Shown: positions 1-6,595, counted from the stretch's first letter. The stretch: 11,020 nucleotides of DNA from an uncultured Opitutales bacterium (GCA_937920335.1 CALGUT010000717.1:1-11020), one strand, 5' to 3'. Notes: generated by a model not told the origin, from the letters alone. Program-made: numbers and translations.

Positions 1-37
1 CCATTGCTGCTATTTTTATTTGGTTTCGATTCTGAAT

Positions 38-1147
38 TCACAAACACTCCCTAATAGGGCGATCATCGTTTTCAAAGTTGTTTAGGTCTGTACTTTTTCG
101 TAATTGATAACTCTGGCCGGCTTTTACTTCGAAGGTGAACCCGATGGTTTCGTTGCGTGCAACCTGCAGGAGTGGAGCCTCAGCAACAGGGGGGTCCGGC
201 CACTTATCTACTTCATTCCATAGCATGAGGACGTTTTGGTCTGCTACTTGGACGACTCGCTGTTGCGGTTCGGTGATGGCACCGCCCGAGATGGAGAGGG
301 TATAAGTTCCCTCTTCAGTAGCTGGAATGGCGAACCCACCAGAATCGGCCGTTGTCGCCCAGAATTGTCCGATGTCCGGCATCACGGTGACGCCGCCATG
401 ACCTTCTCCGGGATCATATTGGCTGTTGCCATTGGTATCAGTCCAGATGGTTCCTACGATGAAACGATTGTAGTGGTCTGTGGTTCCAAACGTTGAGGCT
501 CGGTAATAAGCGATACTGGTGACCAGTGGCCCAGCTTGTGTGCTGGAGTTGTTTTCCTCCACCATGGCGATGCCTGCATTGGTCCACAAACCATTGGTGG
601 ATTGTATGGATTGGCGGTGGCCGCGGCCGGTTTGCAAGCCATCGGGAGTGCCTCCTCCCCAGTCTATATTGAGTACTGCATGCCCATGCACCCCATCCTG
701 TGCGCGCCAGAAGACACTTGCGGCACCTCCGTTTCCTGAGAAACCCGCTTGGGAAACTCGTGTGAATTGCCCATCATGTGTTTGGGTATCGATGGAAATC
801 ATATACTCGGAATGTGCCTTGGAGGCCTCATAGAGCCGACGGTCAAAGGCGCTGGGAGGTTTGGGGGCAATGGACGCAAATTCATCTCTGACCAATTGTT
901 TACTAATGCCCCGAAAATTGAATTCGTTGGTCACGCTGCTGGGAAGGGAAAGAATGTCACCTACCAACCATTTACCTTCTTCAATCGGGTTGGTTCTTGC
1001 CCGGTTCATTAGCCAGAACATTTGCTGCTCGTTTCCGTTAGGGTGTGCGCCATCTTCGGTTTTATGAAACAGCCATTCGTTTTCGGGAGCTGCGAACAAT
1101 GAAAATGGAATGAGTAGTATCAACCATAGGTGCAACAAGCTCTTCAT
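38..1147 (-). CDS. Secreted CAP/SCP-like protein with SdrD-B-like domain (short paralogue)
   Basis: 369-residue exported protein. Residues 1-20 form a signal peptide (Leu-rich core, likely cut after SLFAA). Residues 41-215 resemble a divergent CAP/SCP (YkwD-type) domain: an N-terminal helix with LMNRARTNP (46-54), 'AHSEYM' with H112, 'THDGQF' with H124, and 'GRGHRQSI' with H177, matching the GHRxxI signature. The usual GEN glutamate is absent; 'GNGGAAS' stands there. Residues 230-305 fit an SdrD-B-like beta domain, with an acidic, Ca-binding-type loop (D237, N239, N241, D245, E248) followed by GHGGV. A closing segment begins 'YQLRKSTDL' but stops about 30 residues short of the paralogue just upstream (1233-2522). 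The start is the only good ATG before the signal peptide; no Shine-Dalgarno is visible. The substrate is unknown. A role in the periplasm, at the surface or outside the cell is inferred from the signal peptide. Confidence 0.8.
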   Translation of the reverse strand: MKSLLHLWLILLIPFSLFAAPENEWLFHKTEDGAHPNGNEQQMFWLMNRARTNPIEEGKWLVGDILSLPSSVTNEFNFRGISKQLVRDEFASIAPKPPSAFDRRLYEASKAHSEYMISIDTQTHDGQFTRVSQAGFSGNGGAASVFWRAQDGVHGHAVLNIDWGGGTPDGLQTGRGHRQSIQSTNGLWTNAGIAMVEENNSSTQAGPLVTSIAYYRASTFGTTDHYNRFIVGTIWTDTNGNSQYDPGEGHGGVTVMPDIGQFWATTADSGGFAIPATEEGTYTLSISGGAITEPQQRVVQVADQNVLMLWNEVDKWPDPPVAEAPLLQVARNETIGFTFEVKAGQSYQLRKSTDLNNFENDDRPIRECL

Positions 1148-1154
1148 GGGTTTT

Positions 1155-1183
1155 ATCGTGAAACGACATGAAGCTCAGGTCAA
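1155..1183 (-). promoter_or_regulatory. Weak candidate promoter for the short CAP-like gene
   Basis: On the minus strand TTGACC (1178-1183, 5 of 6 to the sigma-70 -35 box) is followed after 17 bp by CACGAT (1155-1160, only 3 of 6 to the -10 box). It lies just upstream of the ATG at 1147, in the 85-bp gap after the upstream paralogue. The spacing is ideal but the -10 box is poor, and read-through from the upstream paralogue is an equally good explanation. Confidence 0.2.
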
Positions 1184-1232
1184 AGGATTTAACTCCCGAA
1201 CCTTTTTACAGCCGAAGATTTAACCTTTCAGA

Positions 1233-2522
1233 TTATTCCGGCGTTACCAGAAGGTCGAAAAACCGGCGTTGGGCGATATCGCTTTGCGTCAGTGCAAAAT
1301 ACCGACTTGGACCGTCGGTCAGGATACTCCGGTTATCGTTTTGCCAGGTAACCAGATTGGTTGACTGGCGAAGCTGGTAATTTAGCCCGTCAATTTCTTC
1401 CCAGGTCATCCGGGTTTGTCCGTTAATCACTTCCACGCGCACTTTCGGTGCCTCTGGAACTGTGTTATTGACCGGATCATCCCAGGTGTCGGCTTGATTC
1501 CAAATCATCAACACGCTTTCTGAACCCACATTGACGATTCGTTGTTCAGGGGTTGAAATGTCACCACCCGATACGGTGATGGTATAGATGCCAGTTTCGG
1601 TGGCGGGAATGGAGAAGCCACCTTCATTACCGGTCGTCGCATAAAAGTCTCCTCGATCTGGGATCACAGAAACGCCTCCGTGACCTTCACCTGCATCGTA
1701 CTGATCATTTCCGTTTGAGTCAGTCCAGACGGTTCCAACGATGAAGCGATTGTAGTGGTTCGTGGAGCTTGTTCTAGCATTCACATAACCGATGCTCGTT
1801 ACAAGGGGACCGACTTTGTTACTGTTGTCGTTATCGGGGACCATGGCGATGCCGGCATTGGTGCGACTACCCATGAGGGCTTGTCGGTGACCTCGGCCGG
1901 ATTGCATACCGGTGCCATCATTTCCTCCCCAGTCGATATTGAATCCGGCATGTGCGTGAATAGCGTCCTTAGAATATGAATACACACTGGCGGAGCCTCC
2001 GTTGAAGGAAAAATATGCTCTGATTTTGTCGAACTGACCGTTGTGGTCTTGTGCGTCACGGTTGATAAGGTCATCTGAGTGATCGACTGAGCCTTGATAA
2101 ATGCGGTTGTCGAAAGCGGCGGGCGGTGTTTCCGTGCGGGCTGCGAACTCTGCTCTGAGAATATCCAAGTCTACTTTAAAATAACGAACTGCATTTGCGA
2201 CGTTTCCCTGAGTGATTCCTGCTAGCCAGATACCCTCTCGTTCGGGATTGGTTCGCGCACGGTTCATCAGCCACATCATTTGCTGTTCGTTAGCATCGGG
2301 GTGAATGCCGTCAGCGGTCTTGTGAAAGGTCCATTCGCTAGCGGGAGTCGCTGACGGTGCTTGAGGAACGTCGGTTTGTTGCTGAGGAGGATCGAGCCAC
2401 GGATCGAACGCCTCGATAACGGGATCCAAGTTCGGTGCTTGTTCTGAATTGGATGTTTGCCCAACTAAAAGAGGTGGTAGCAAGGCCCACAAAATGAGAC
2501 AGCTGTATGCGTGATGTTTCAT
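1233..2522 (-). CDS. Secreted CAP/SCP-like protein with SdrD-B-like and C-terminal domains (long paralogue)
   Basis: 429-residue exported protein, clearly homologous to its downstream neighbour at 38-1147 over the whole core. Residues 1-21 are a signal peptide. Residues 22-62 are a Pro/Gln/Asp-rich linker absent from the neighbour. The CAP-like region (about 63-247) carries LMNRARTNP (85-93), H148, 'QDHNGQF' with H160, and 'GRGHRQAL' with H212. As in the neighbour, the canonical GEN glutamate is replaced, here by 'NGGSAS'. The SdrD-B-like domain (about 261-335) has an acidic loop around D268-E279, then GHGGV. Residues 360-429 form a beta-rich terminal domain: 'YQLRQSTNL..W' then 'RRFFDLLV' at the end. 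I know that style from Verrucomicrobiota and Planctomycetota exported proteins. Binding or hydrolytic function is unknown. The two genes are a tandem duplication on one strand, 85 bp apart. Confidence 0.82.
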   Translation of the reverse strand: MKHHAYSCLILWALLPPLLVGQTSNSEQAPNLDPVIEAFDPWLDPPQQQTDVPQAPSATPASEWTFHKTADGIHPDANEQQMMWLMNRARTNPEREGIWLAGITQGNVANAVRYFKVDLDILRAEFAARTETPPAAFDNRIYQGSVDHSDDLINRDAQDHNGQFDKIRAYFSFNGGSASVYSYSKDAIHAHAGFNIDWGGNDGTGMQSGRGHRQALMGSRTNAGIAMVPDNDNSNKVGPLVTSIGYVNARTSSTNHYNRFIVGTVWTDSNGNDQYDAGEGHGGVSVIPDRGDFYATTGNEGGFSIPATETGIYTITVSGGDISTPEQRIVNVGSESVLMIWNQADTWDDPVNNTVPEAPKVRVEVINGQTRMTWEEIDGLNYQLRQSTNLVTWQNDNRSILTDGPSRYFALTQSDIAQRRFFDLLVTPE

Positions 2523-2622
2523 GCGATTGGTAGAGCATGTGCACCTTAGAAGCGGTGTCTGTTGTCAGCTGTCGCTTCGACTTTTTTATAAGAATATTTA
2601 CGATTTCAAAGCTGTGCTGAGG
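2523..2622 (-). promoter_or_regulatory. Gap between ruvB and the CAP-like pair, with a candidate -10 box
   Basis: This 100-bp AT-rich spacer is the only sizeable break in the minus-strand block. On the minus strand TATAAA (plus coordinates 2585-2590) lies about 60 nt before the ATG at 2522 and could be a -10 box, but no well-spaced -35 box was found. Inverted arms GAAGCG (2549-2554) and CGCTTC (2573-2578) enclose 18 nt. On the minus strand they fall in the presumed leader; on the plus strand they are followed by T6 (2582-2587). The break suggests the CAP-like pair has its own promoter, but the evidence is weak. Confidence 0.25.
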
Positions 2623-3693
2623 CTAGATTTCTAGCTTCTCTTGATCAGGACCATAATCCCGGCTTAGGCTGGCTTCCAGTCCAATGGCTTGGTACCCTTT
2701 GGCAGCGAGTATTCTCCCTTGAGGGGTTCTTTGGATGTAACCCTCTTGTATCAGAAAGGGTTCGTGGACTTCGGCGAGGGTTTCTTCTTCTTCACCGACT
2801 GCAACGGCGAGGGTGCTGAGGCCTACGGGACCCCCACGGTAGTTGGTAGCCATAATACGCATGAGACGTTTATCCATCTCGTCGAGTCCATTAGCGTCGA
2901 TTTCGAGGAGTTCGAGAGCGGCCTGTGCCATCTTTAAATTTATGACGCCATCACCTCGTTGCTGTGCGTAGTCACGGACAAAATGAACGAGGTTGTTGGC
3001 AATCCGAGGGGTGCCTCTTGCGCGTCGTGCTATTTCTCGAGTGCCTTCGTTTTTGAAGGGAATTTCCAGGAGATTGCAGGAACGCATGATGATCGTGTTG
3101 AGAGCTGCGTGATCGTAGTAGTCGAGGCGTGTCTGTAAGGTAAAGCGACTGCGAAGAGGGGCTGTGAGCATACCCATGCGCGTGGTTGCACCGACCAATG
3201 TAAATCTGGGAATGTTCAAGCGGACACTCCGGGCGTTGGGCCCTTGATCGATCATGATATCGATCCGGAAGTCCTCCATAGCTGAGTAAAGGTATTCTTC
3301 GACTGTTTTTGATATCCGGTGAATTTCGTCGATGAAAAGCACGTCGCCTTCCTCAAGGTTGGTCAGCAAGCCCGCAAGGTCTCCGGGTTTCTCAATGATC
3401 GGTCCCGAGGTGATGCGGACGGTGCGGTCCATTTCGTTGCCGAGGATGAGAGCCAAGGTTGTTTTCCCCAGGCCGGGAGGGCCGCTGAAGAGAATGTGAC
3501 TGAGGGCGTCTCCGCGATCCCGGGCCGCACCCACCATGATTTGGAGTCGTTCGAGTGTCTTAGCCTGACCGGTGAAATCATGAAAACTTGGGGGTCGCAG
3601 AGCGTTGTCTGTGGTCGCGTTTTTGCTATCGAGCGCGTTTTGAAGAAAATCTACCCCTTTGTCTTCCGGATGGCCTGTTGCACCTTCGTTCAA
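2623..3693 (-). CDS. ruvB: RuvB, Holliday-junction branch-migration ATPase
   Basis: 356 residues, hexameric AAA+ motor that with RuvA drives branch migration of Holliday junctions during recombinational repair in the cytoplasm. Visible motifs: RPPSFHDFTGQ entry (33-43), Walker A GPPGLGKTT (71-79), Walker B LFIDEIHR (119-126), GATTR (168-172), the PLRSRF arginine-finger region (179-184), sensor-2 GTPRIANN (227-234), and the C-terminal winged helix with GGPVGLSTLA and EPFLIQEGYIQRTPQGR (287-327). It is slightly longer than E. coli RuvB (336) because of an extra 30-residue N-terminus. The start is TTG at 3693-3691, 2 nt after the murA stop. No in-frame ATG or GTG lies near on either side, and no good Shine-Dalgarno is seen, so translation is probably coupled to murA. 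ruvA and ruvC are not adjacent. Identity is secure; the exact start is less so. Confidence 0.97.
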   Translation of the reverse strand: MNEGATGHPEDKGVDFLQNALDSKNATTDNALRPPSFHDFTGQAKTLERLQIMVGAARDRGDALSHILFSGPPGLGKTTLALILGNEMDRTVRITSGPIIEKPGDLAGLLTNLEEGDVLFIDEIHRISKTVEEYLYSAMEDFRIDIMIDQGPNARSVRLNIPRFTLVGATTRMGMLTAPLRSRFTLQTRLDYYDHAALNTIIMRSCNLLEIPFKNEGTREIARRARGTPRIANNLVHFVRDYAQQRGDGVINLKMAQAALELLEIDANGLDEMDKRLMRIMATNYRGGPVGLSTLAVAVGEEEETLAEVHEPFLIQEGYIQRTPQGRILAAKGYQAIGLEASLSRDYGPDQEKLEI

Positions 3694-3695
3694 GG

Positions 3696-5000
3696 TCAGG
3701 CGTCTTCGGGATTCAAGTCTTGAGGCATATCCTTCTCGGGAAGGCGCTCGATTACGGCACCGACGGCCCGTAGTTTTTCATCAATCTTATCGTAGCCACG
3801 ATCCAGGTGATAAATACGCAGAACCCAGGTGGTGCCTTCAGCGACCAGACCGGCAAGAATCAAGGCGGCGCTGGCCCGCAAGTCTGAAGCCATAACGGGT
3901 GCCCCGGAGAGTCTGGATTGACCCTTTACGATCGCATTGGGACCTTCGATGGCGATATCTGCTCCCATACGTTGTAACTCAGGAACATGCATGAAGCGGT
4001 TAGGGAAAATTTTCTCCGTGACAATACTGATGCCCGGTGTGATGGACATAAGTGTGCTCATCTGAGCCTGCACGTCGGTGGGAAAGCCCGGGTGAGGGTG
4101 GGTCACGACGTCGACCGGTTTAAGTGGTTGGTCGCTCTTGCTGACGGTTATCGAAGTCGCTGAGTCGATCTTGAAATTGACGCCAGCTTCTTTGAGCTTG
4201 TCGAGAAGTGCTCCCTGGTCGGCAACCCGCAGATTGGTGACGGTGAGATTTTTTCCTGCGAGGGCACCCGCAATAAGAAATGTTCCTGCTTCGATGCGGT
4301 CGGGAAGAATACTGTAGGTGCATCCTCCCAGTTTGTCGACGCCCCGAATGGTCAGGGTGGGGCTTCCGATTCCGTCGATATTGGCACCCATGCTCACCAG
4401 CATTTTGCAAAGGTCGACCACTTCAGGTTCACAGGCCGCGCATTCAATGATCGTTTTTCCAGGAGTTAGAACAGCTGCCATGAGAACGTTCGCGGTACCT
4501 GTGACAGTACTGCCATGCCGCCCGCCGAGGAAAATAGAATCTCCGGCCGCGTTGGTGGCATCAAGAAAGATGTAGCCCTTATCGACGGTTACCTCCATCC
4601 CGAGACCGGCGAACCCTTTGAGGTGCATGTCGATGGGACGGGGACCAATTACACAGCCTCCGGGAAGCGAGATTTCCGCTTTCTTGAGTCGTCCGGCAAG
4701 CGGCCCCATCAGGCAGACCGAGGCTCGCATCTTGCGAACCAGATCGTAGGGCGCACGATGATTGATTTCTTTGGCAGTGATTTTCCAGCTGGTGGGCGCT
4801 GTCTGTCCGACTTCCGCACCCAGGTGTTGAAGGATTTGTGCCATGAACCGGATATCACTCAGGTTGGGCACGTTTTCCAAATAGCAGGTTTCACTGGTCA
4901 GCAGAGTGGCCGCAAAGATGGGTAGGGCAGCGTTCTTCGCGCCACTTACTGAAAGGGTTCCGCTGAGAGTATTACCTCCCTCAATTCGCATTACTTCCAT
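3696..5000 (-). CDS. murA: UDP-N-acetylglucosamine 1-carboxyvinyltransferase MurA
   Basis: 434 residues. MurA transfers the enolpyruvyl group of phosphoenolpyruvate to UDP-GlcNAc, the first committed step of peptidoglycan synthesis, in the cytoplasm. Diagnostic residues are present: K22-N23 in SGAKNAALPI; the catalytic loop LPGGCVIGPRPID with C116, the cysteine alkylated by fosfomycin in sensitive enzymes; GTAN (168-171); GFPTDVQAQ with D309, the general-base position; and DLRASAALILAG with R375. The length is a little above E. coli MurA (419) because of an acidic tail (about 420-434). A second in-frame ATG at codon 4 (4991-4989) has GGAAG just ahead of it and is a plausible alternative start. 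The gene follows the basic 296-residue protein by 19 nt and runs straight into ruvB, so the three probably share a transcript. Having Cys rather than Asp in the loop predicts fosfomycin sensitivity at the target level. Confidence 0.97.
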   Translation of the reverse strand: MEVMRIEGGNTLSGTLSVSGAKNAALPIFAATLLTSETCYLENVPNLSDIRFMAQILQHLGAEVGQTAPTSWKITAKEINHRAPYDLVRKMRASVCLMGPLAGRLKKAEISLPGGCVIGPRPIDMHLKGFAGLGMEVTVDKGYIFLDATNAAGDSIFLGGRHGSTVTGTANVLMAAVLTPGKTIIECAACEPEVVDLCKMLVSMGANIDGIGSPTLTIRGVDKLGGCTYSILPDRIEAGTFLIAGALAGKNLTVTNLRVADQGALLDKLKEAGVNFKIDSATSITVSKSDQPLKPVDVVTHPHPGFPTDVQAQMSTLMSITPGISIVTEKIFPNRFMHVPELQRMGADIAIEGPNAIVKGQSRLSGAPVMASDLRASAALILAGLVAEGTTWVLRIYHLDRGYDKIDEKLRAVGAVIERLPEKDMPQDLNPEDA

Positions 5001-5019
5001 AGGAGGTTAGGGGGATCGC

Positions 5020-5910
5020 TTATGCGTCAGTGGAAGGTTTGGGCGTGGAGGGTTTTTCTGAGGAAGGTTTGGGTGTGTTTTCGCCCGATTGTTTGTTCTC
5101 TGGATTCGGACGCCTTTTTCTGCGACGAGGTCGCTTTTTGGCAAATTTCTTTACTTCGCCTCCTTCGGTATGGCGGTTGTCTTTTTGTTCGCCTCGGCGG
5201 TTTTCGCCTTGGCCCTTAGGGCGATTCCCCTGGTTGCTGTTCTTTCTGCGGCGAGGGCGTCGGTTGTTCGGGTTACGAGGTTTGTATTCCCGTTTAGGTG
5301 CTTCTTCTTTGATTCCGAAAATGCCCTTGATTGTAGTGATTATTGAAGCAAAAAAGCCTTTCTTGACGGGTGCTTGTCTGGGTCGGCGATCGCGGTTGCT
5401 GTCTGAGCGCGGCTTCCAGTCCTTATCGGAATTGTTTCTAGGGTTTCGATTCCGATTATTTCGATTCCGATTGTTTCGGTTCCCCGTGTTTTCCCCAGAA
5501 TTACTGCGATTTGAACTTTCTTCACCGGCTTTTTGCTCATCCCGTGGACCTCGGCGATTGCGGTTTTGCCGGTTGCGCGGCGGTCTTGACTTTCTCTCCT
5601 CTGAGGAATCGCTACTCGAGGTCTCGTCTGGAGTTCGACTAGAGGATGGTTTGGGAGGTCGATCTTCGTGGTCCGTTTTATGCGGTTTTGAAGGTTCGGT
5701 TGAACTCGTGGGTTTGGGTCTTGTGAAAGCTGGCTTACGTTCGCTTTTGTAGCGTGATCGCCTTTGGCCGCTTGACTGGCTTGGTTGAGCGGGTCTCGGT
5801 GGAGTTGGTACGGACGGTTGTGAAGATTCAGACTTGGCTGGATATTTATCTGAGTTCAGCTCGTAGTCGGTTTTAGTGTTAACAGGTTTGGCCTCTTCAA
5901 ATTCGGGCAT
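5020..5910 (-). CDS. Highly basic disordered protein, RNase E-tail-like, predicted RNA-binding
   Basis: 296 residues; no globular domain is recognised. Residues 1-110 are Pro/Ser/Lys-rich with acidic patches. Residues 111-180 are Arg/Asn-rich, with a repeated NRNNRNR pattern (144-160). A single hydrophobic stretch, 185-200 (GFFASIITTIKGIFGI), looks like a short amphipathic helix. Residues 204-270 carry Arg/Lys clusters (RRPRRRK at 217-223; KKRPRRRKRR at 258-267), and the end is Pro/Ser/Lys-rich. The order, short amphipathic helix then Arg-rich disordered tail, matches what is known of the membrane-targeting and RNA-binding segments of E. coli RNase E, but there is no catalytic domain. An RNA-binding or scaffold role near the membrane is inference. 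The start is well bounded: TAA lies six codons upstream in frame. The gene leads the probable operon with murA and ruvB. An alternative is a nucleoid- or ribosome-associated basic protein. Confidence 0.7.
   Translation of the reverse strand: MPEFEEAKPVNTKTDYELNSDKYPAKSESSQPSVPTPPRPAQPSQSSGQRRSRYKSERKPAFTRPKPTSSTEPSKPHKTDHEDRPPKPSSSRTPDETSSSDSSEERKSRPPRNRQNRNRRGPRDEQKAGEESSNRSNSGENTGNRNNRNRNNRNRNPRNNSDKDWKPRSDSNRDRRPRQAPVKKGFFASIITTIKGIFGIKEEAPKREYKPRNPNNRRPRRRKNSNQGNRPKGQGENRRGEQKDNRHTEGGEVKKFAKKRPRRRKRRPNPENKQSGENTPKPSSEKPSTPKPSTDA
5444..5488. repeat. 15-bp tandem repeat inside the basic protein gene
   Basis: Plus-strand units TTTCGATTCCGATTA (5444-5458) and TTTCGATTCCGATTG (5459-5473) differ at one base; a decayed third unit, TTTCGGTTCCCCGTG, follows (5474-5488). 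On the coding strand these encode the NRNNR/NRNNR/NRNPR stretch near residues 145-158. The length is a multiple of three, so copy-number change would keep the frame. This suggests the Arg/Asn tract grew by slippage. Confidence 0.6.
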
Positions 5911-6223
5911 GATAAGATTTTGGTTTTATGATTTTGGGATGTATCAGGGAGGTCACGGGTTGTGGTATCGGGTAGGGTCGGCTCGGGAGAGAGACAGAAT
6001 GAGTTCTCAGGTGTGCAAGTCATTCGTGTGGTGCCGGTTAATAGCCTACGTTGTCGTTCGGTGACCTTGGTTTTAAAGGTGCATCATTCAGAAGTACGCT
6101 AATTTTTGACAAGGTAATAATGGGTGATCCGATGATTTCTTTGATCGTATTCGGTTCACTCGGGCAGAAATGCCTTCCGAATTCGACTTGCCCCGGTAGA
6201 GGGGTTGGCCAAATCTCTCTCCC
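5911..6223. promoter_or_regulatory. Divergent intergenic region (313 bp) between the two operons
   Basis: This gap separates the minus-strand basic-protein/murA/ruvB block from the plus-strand dUTPase gene, so it should hold promoters for both directions. Visible elements are: a plus-strand TTGACA (6106-6111) with a weak GATGAT (6131-6136) 19 bp on; a short GC hairpin CCCC-GGTAGA-GGGG (6191-6204) about 20 nt before the dUTPase ATG; and AT-rich sequence (5911-5940) just before the basic-protein start. There is no tRNA, no recognisable riboswitch and no convincing gene. Opposed open frames cross the right half (6038-6454 minus, 6051-6443 plus), but they overlap the dUTPase gene and have no recognisable product. 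Confidence 0.45.
6106..6136 (+). promoter_or_regulatory. Candidate sigma-70-like promoter for the dUTPase gene
   Basis: A perfect TTGACA -35 box (6106-6111) is followed after 19 bp by GATGAT (6131-6136, 4 of 6 to TATAAT). The transcript would have a leader of about 80 nt before the ATG at 6224. The spacing is longer than ideal and the -10 box is mediocre. Confidence 0.25.
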
Positions 6224-6595
6224 ATGGATAAACTCGAGGAAATTTTTAAACTTCAGGATCAGCTCAATAAACGAATTGGAGTTAACACGGACGACCTTAC
6301 AGAAGAAGAACAAGCTAAGTGGGTGCTTAATTACACTCGGGCGATGCAGCAAGAGATGGCTGAGCTTATTGATTCCGTTCCCTGGAAGTGGTGGGCAAAA
6401 TATCAAGATTTCGATAAACAAAATGCCCGGGTTGAGGTCGTAGATCTCTTCCATTTTCTAATTTCCTTAGGGCAGGTTCTGGGAATGACGGCAGATGATG
6501 TTTATGATGCTTATTTAAAGAAAAACCAGGTAAACCATGATCGGCAGGATAGTGGTTATACCGCTAAGGATGAAGAAGACTCCCGTCACATATAG
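6224..6595 (+). CDS. Small dimeric-type (all-alpha) dUTPase, MazG-like superfamily
   Basis: 123 residues. The family hydrolyses dUTP (and often dUDP) to dUMP, keeping uracil out of DNA and supplying dTMP synthesis, in the cytoplasm. The motifs fit the dUTPase_2 pattern of the all-alpha NTP pyrophosphatases: EMAEL with E44 and E47 after a basic helix (motif I), the WKWWA turn (54-58), VEVVDLFHFLISLG with E71 and D74 (motif II, Mg-binding ExxD), and a C-terminal KKNQVNHDRQDSGY (99-112), matching the K..N...RQ..GY substrate loop of this family. Helices fill the whole length. It is short compared with classical dimeric dUTPases, so it is a minimal version. No strong Shine-Dalgarno precedes the ATG; an AGAGGGG stretch lies about 20 nt upstream. 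Another MazG-type pyrophosphatase is possible. The next gene starts 45 bp on. Confidence 0.82.
   Translation: MDKLEEIFKLQDQLNKRIGVNTDDLTEEEQAKWVLNYTRAMQQEMAELIDSVPWKWWAKYQDFDKQNARVEVVDLFHFLISLGQVLGMTADDVYDAYLKKNQVNHDRQDSGYTAKDEEDSRHI

Noticed and set aside
1..60. Recent frameshift as the cause of the short CAP-like C-terminus
   Set aside because: Neither alternative frame after the last shared residue encodes anything like the paralogue's ending, so a simple one-base error does not explain it.
519..833. 104-codon plus-strand open frame opposite the short CAP-like gene
   Set aside because: Cys/Pro-rich antisense shadow; the minus-strand frame has a paralogue next door and a signal peptide.
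5030..5752. 240-codon open frame on the plus strand
   Set aside because: It is the exact antisense of the basic disordered protein. Its Phe/Leu/Arg/Gly-rich composition is what the complement of Arg/Asn/Pro/Ser codons produces, and it lacks domain signatures.
6146..6190. GGTTCACTC stretch resembling a tRNA T-arm
   Set aside because: No matching acceptor stem, anticodon arm or D-arm could be placed around it.
6038..6454. 138-codon minus-strand open frame crossing the divergent gap and the dUTPase gene (and its plus-strand counterpart 6051-6443)
   Set aside because: More than half of each overlaps the dUTPase gene, which has clear family motifs. No recognised product, no ribosome site.
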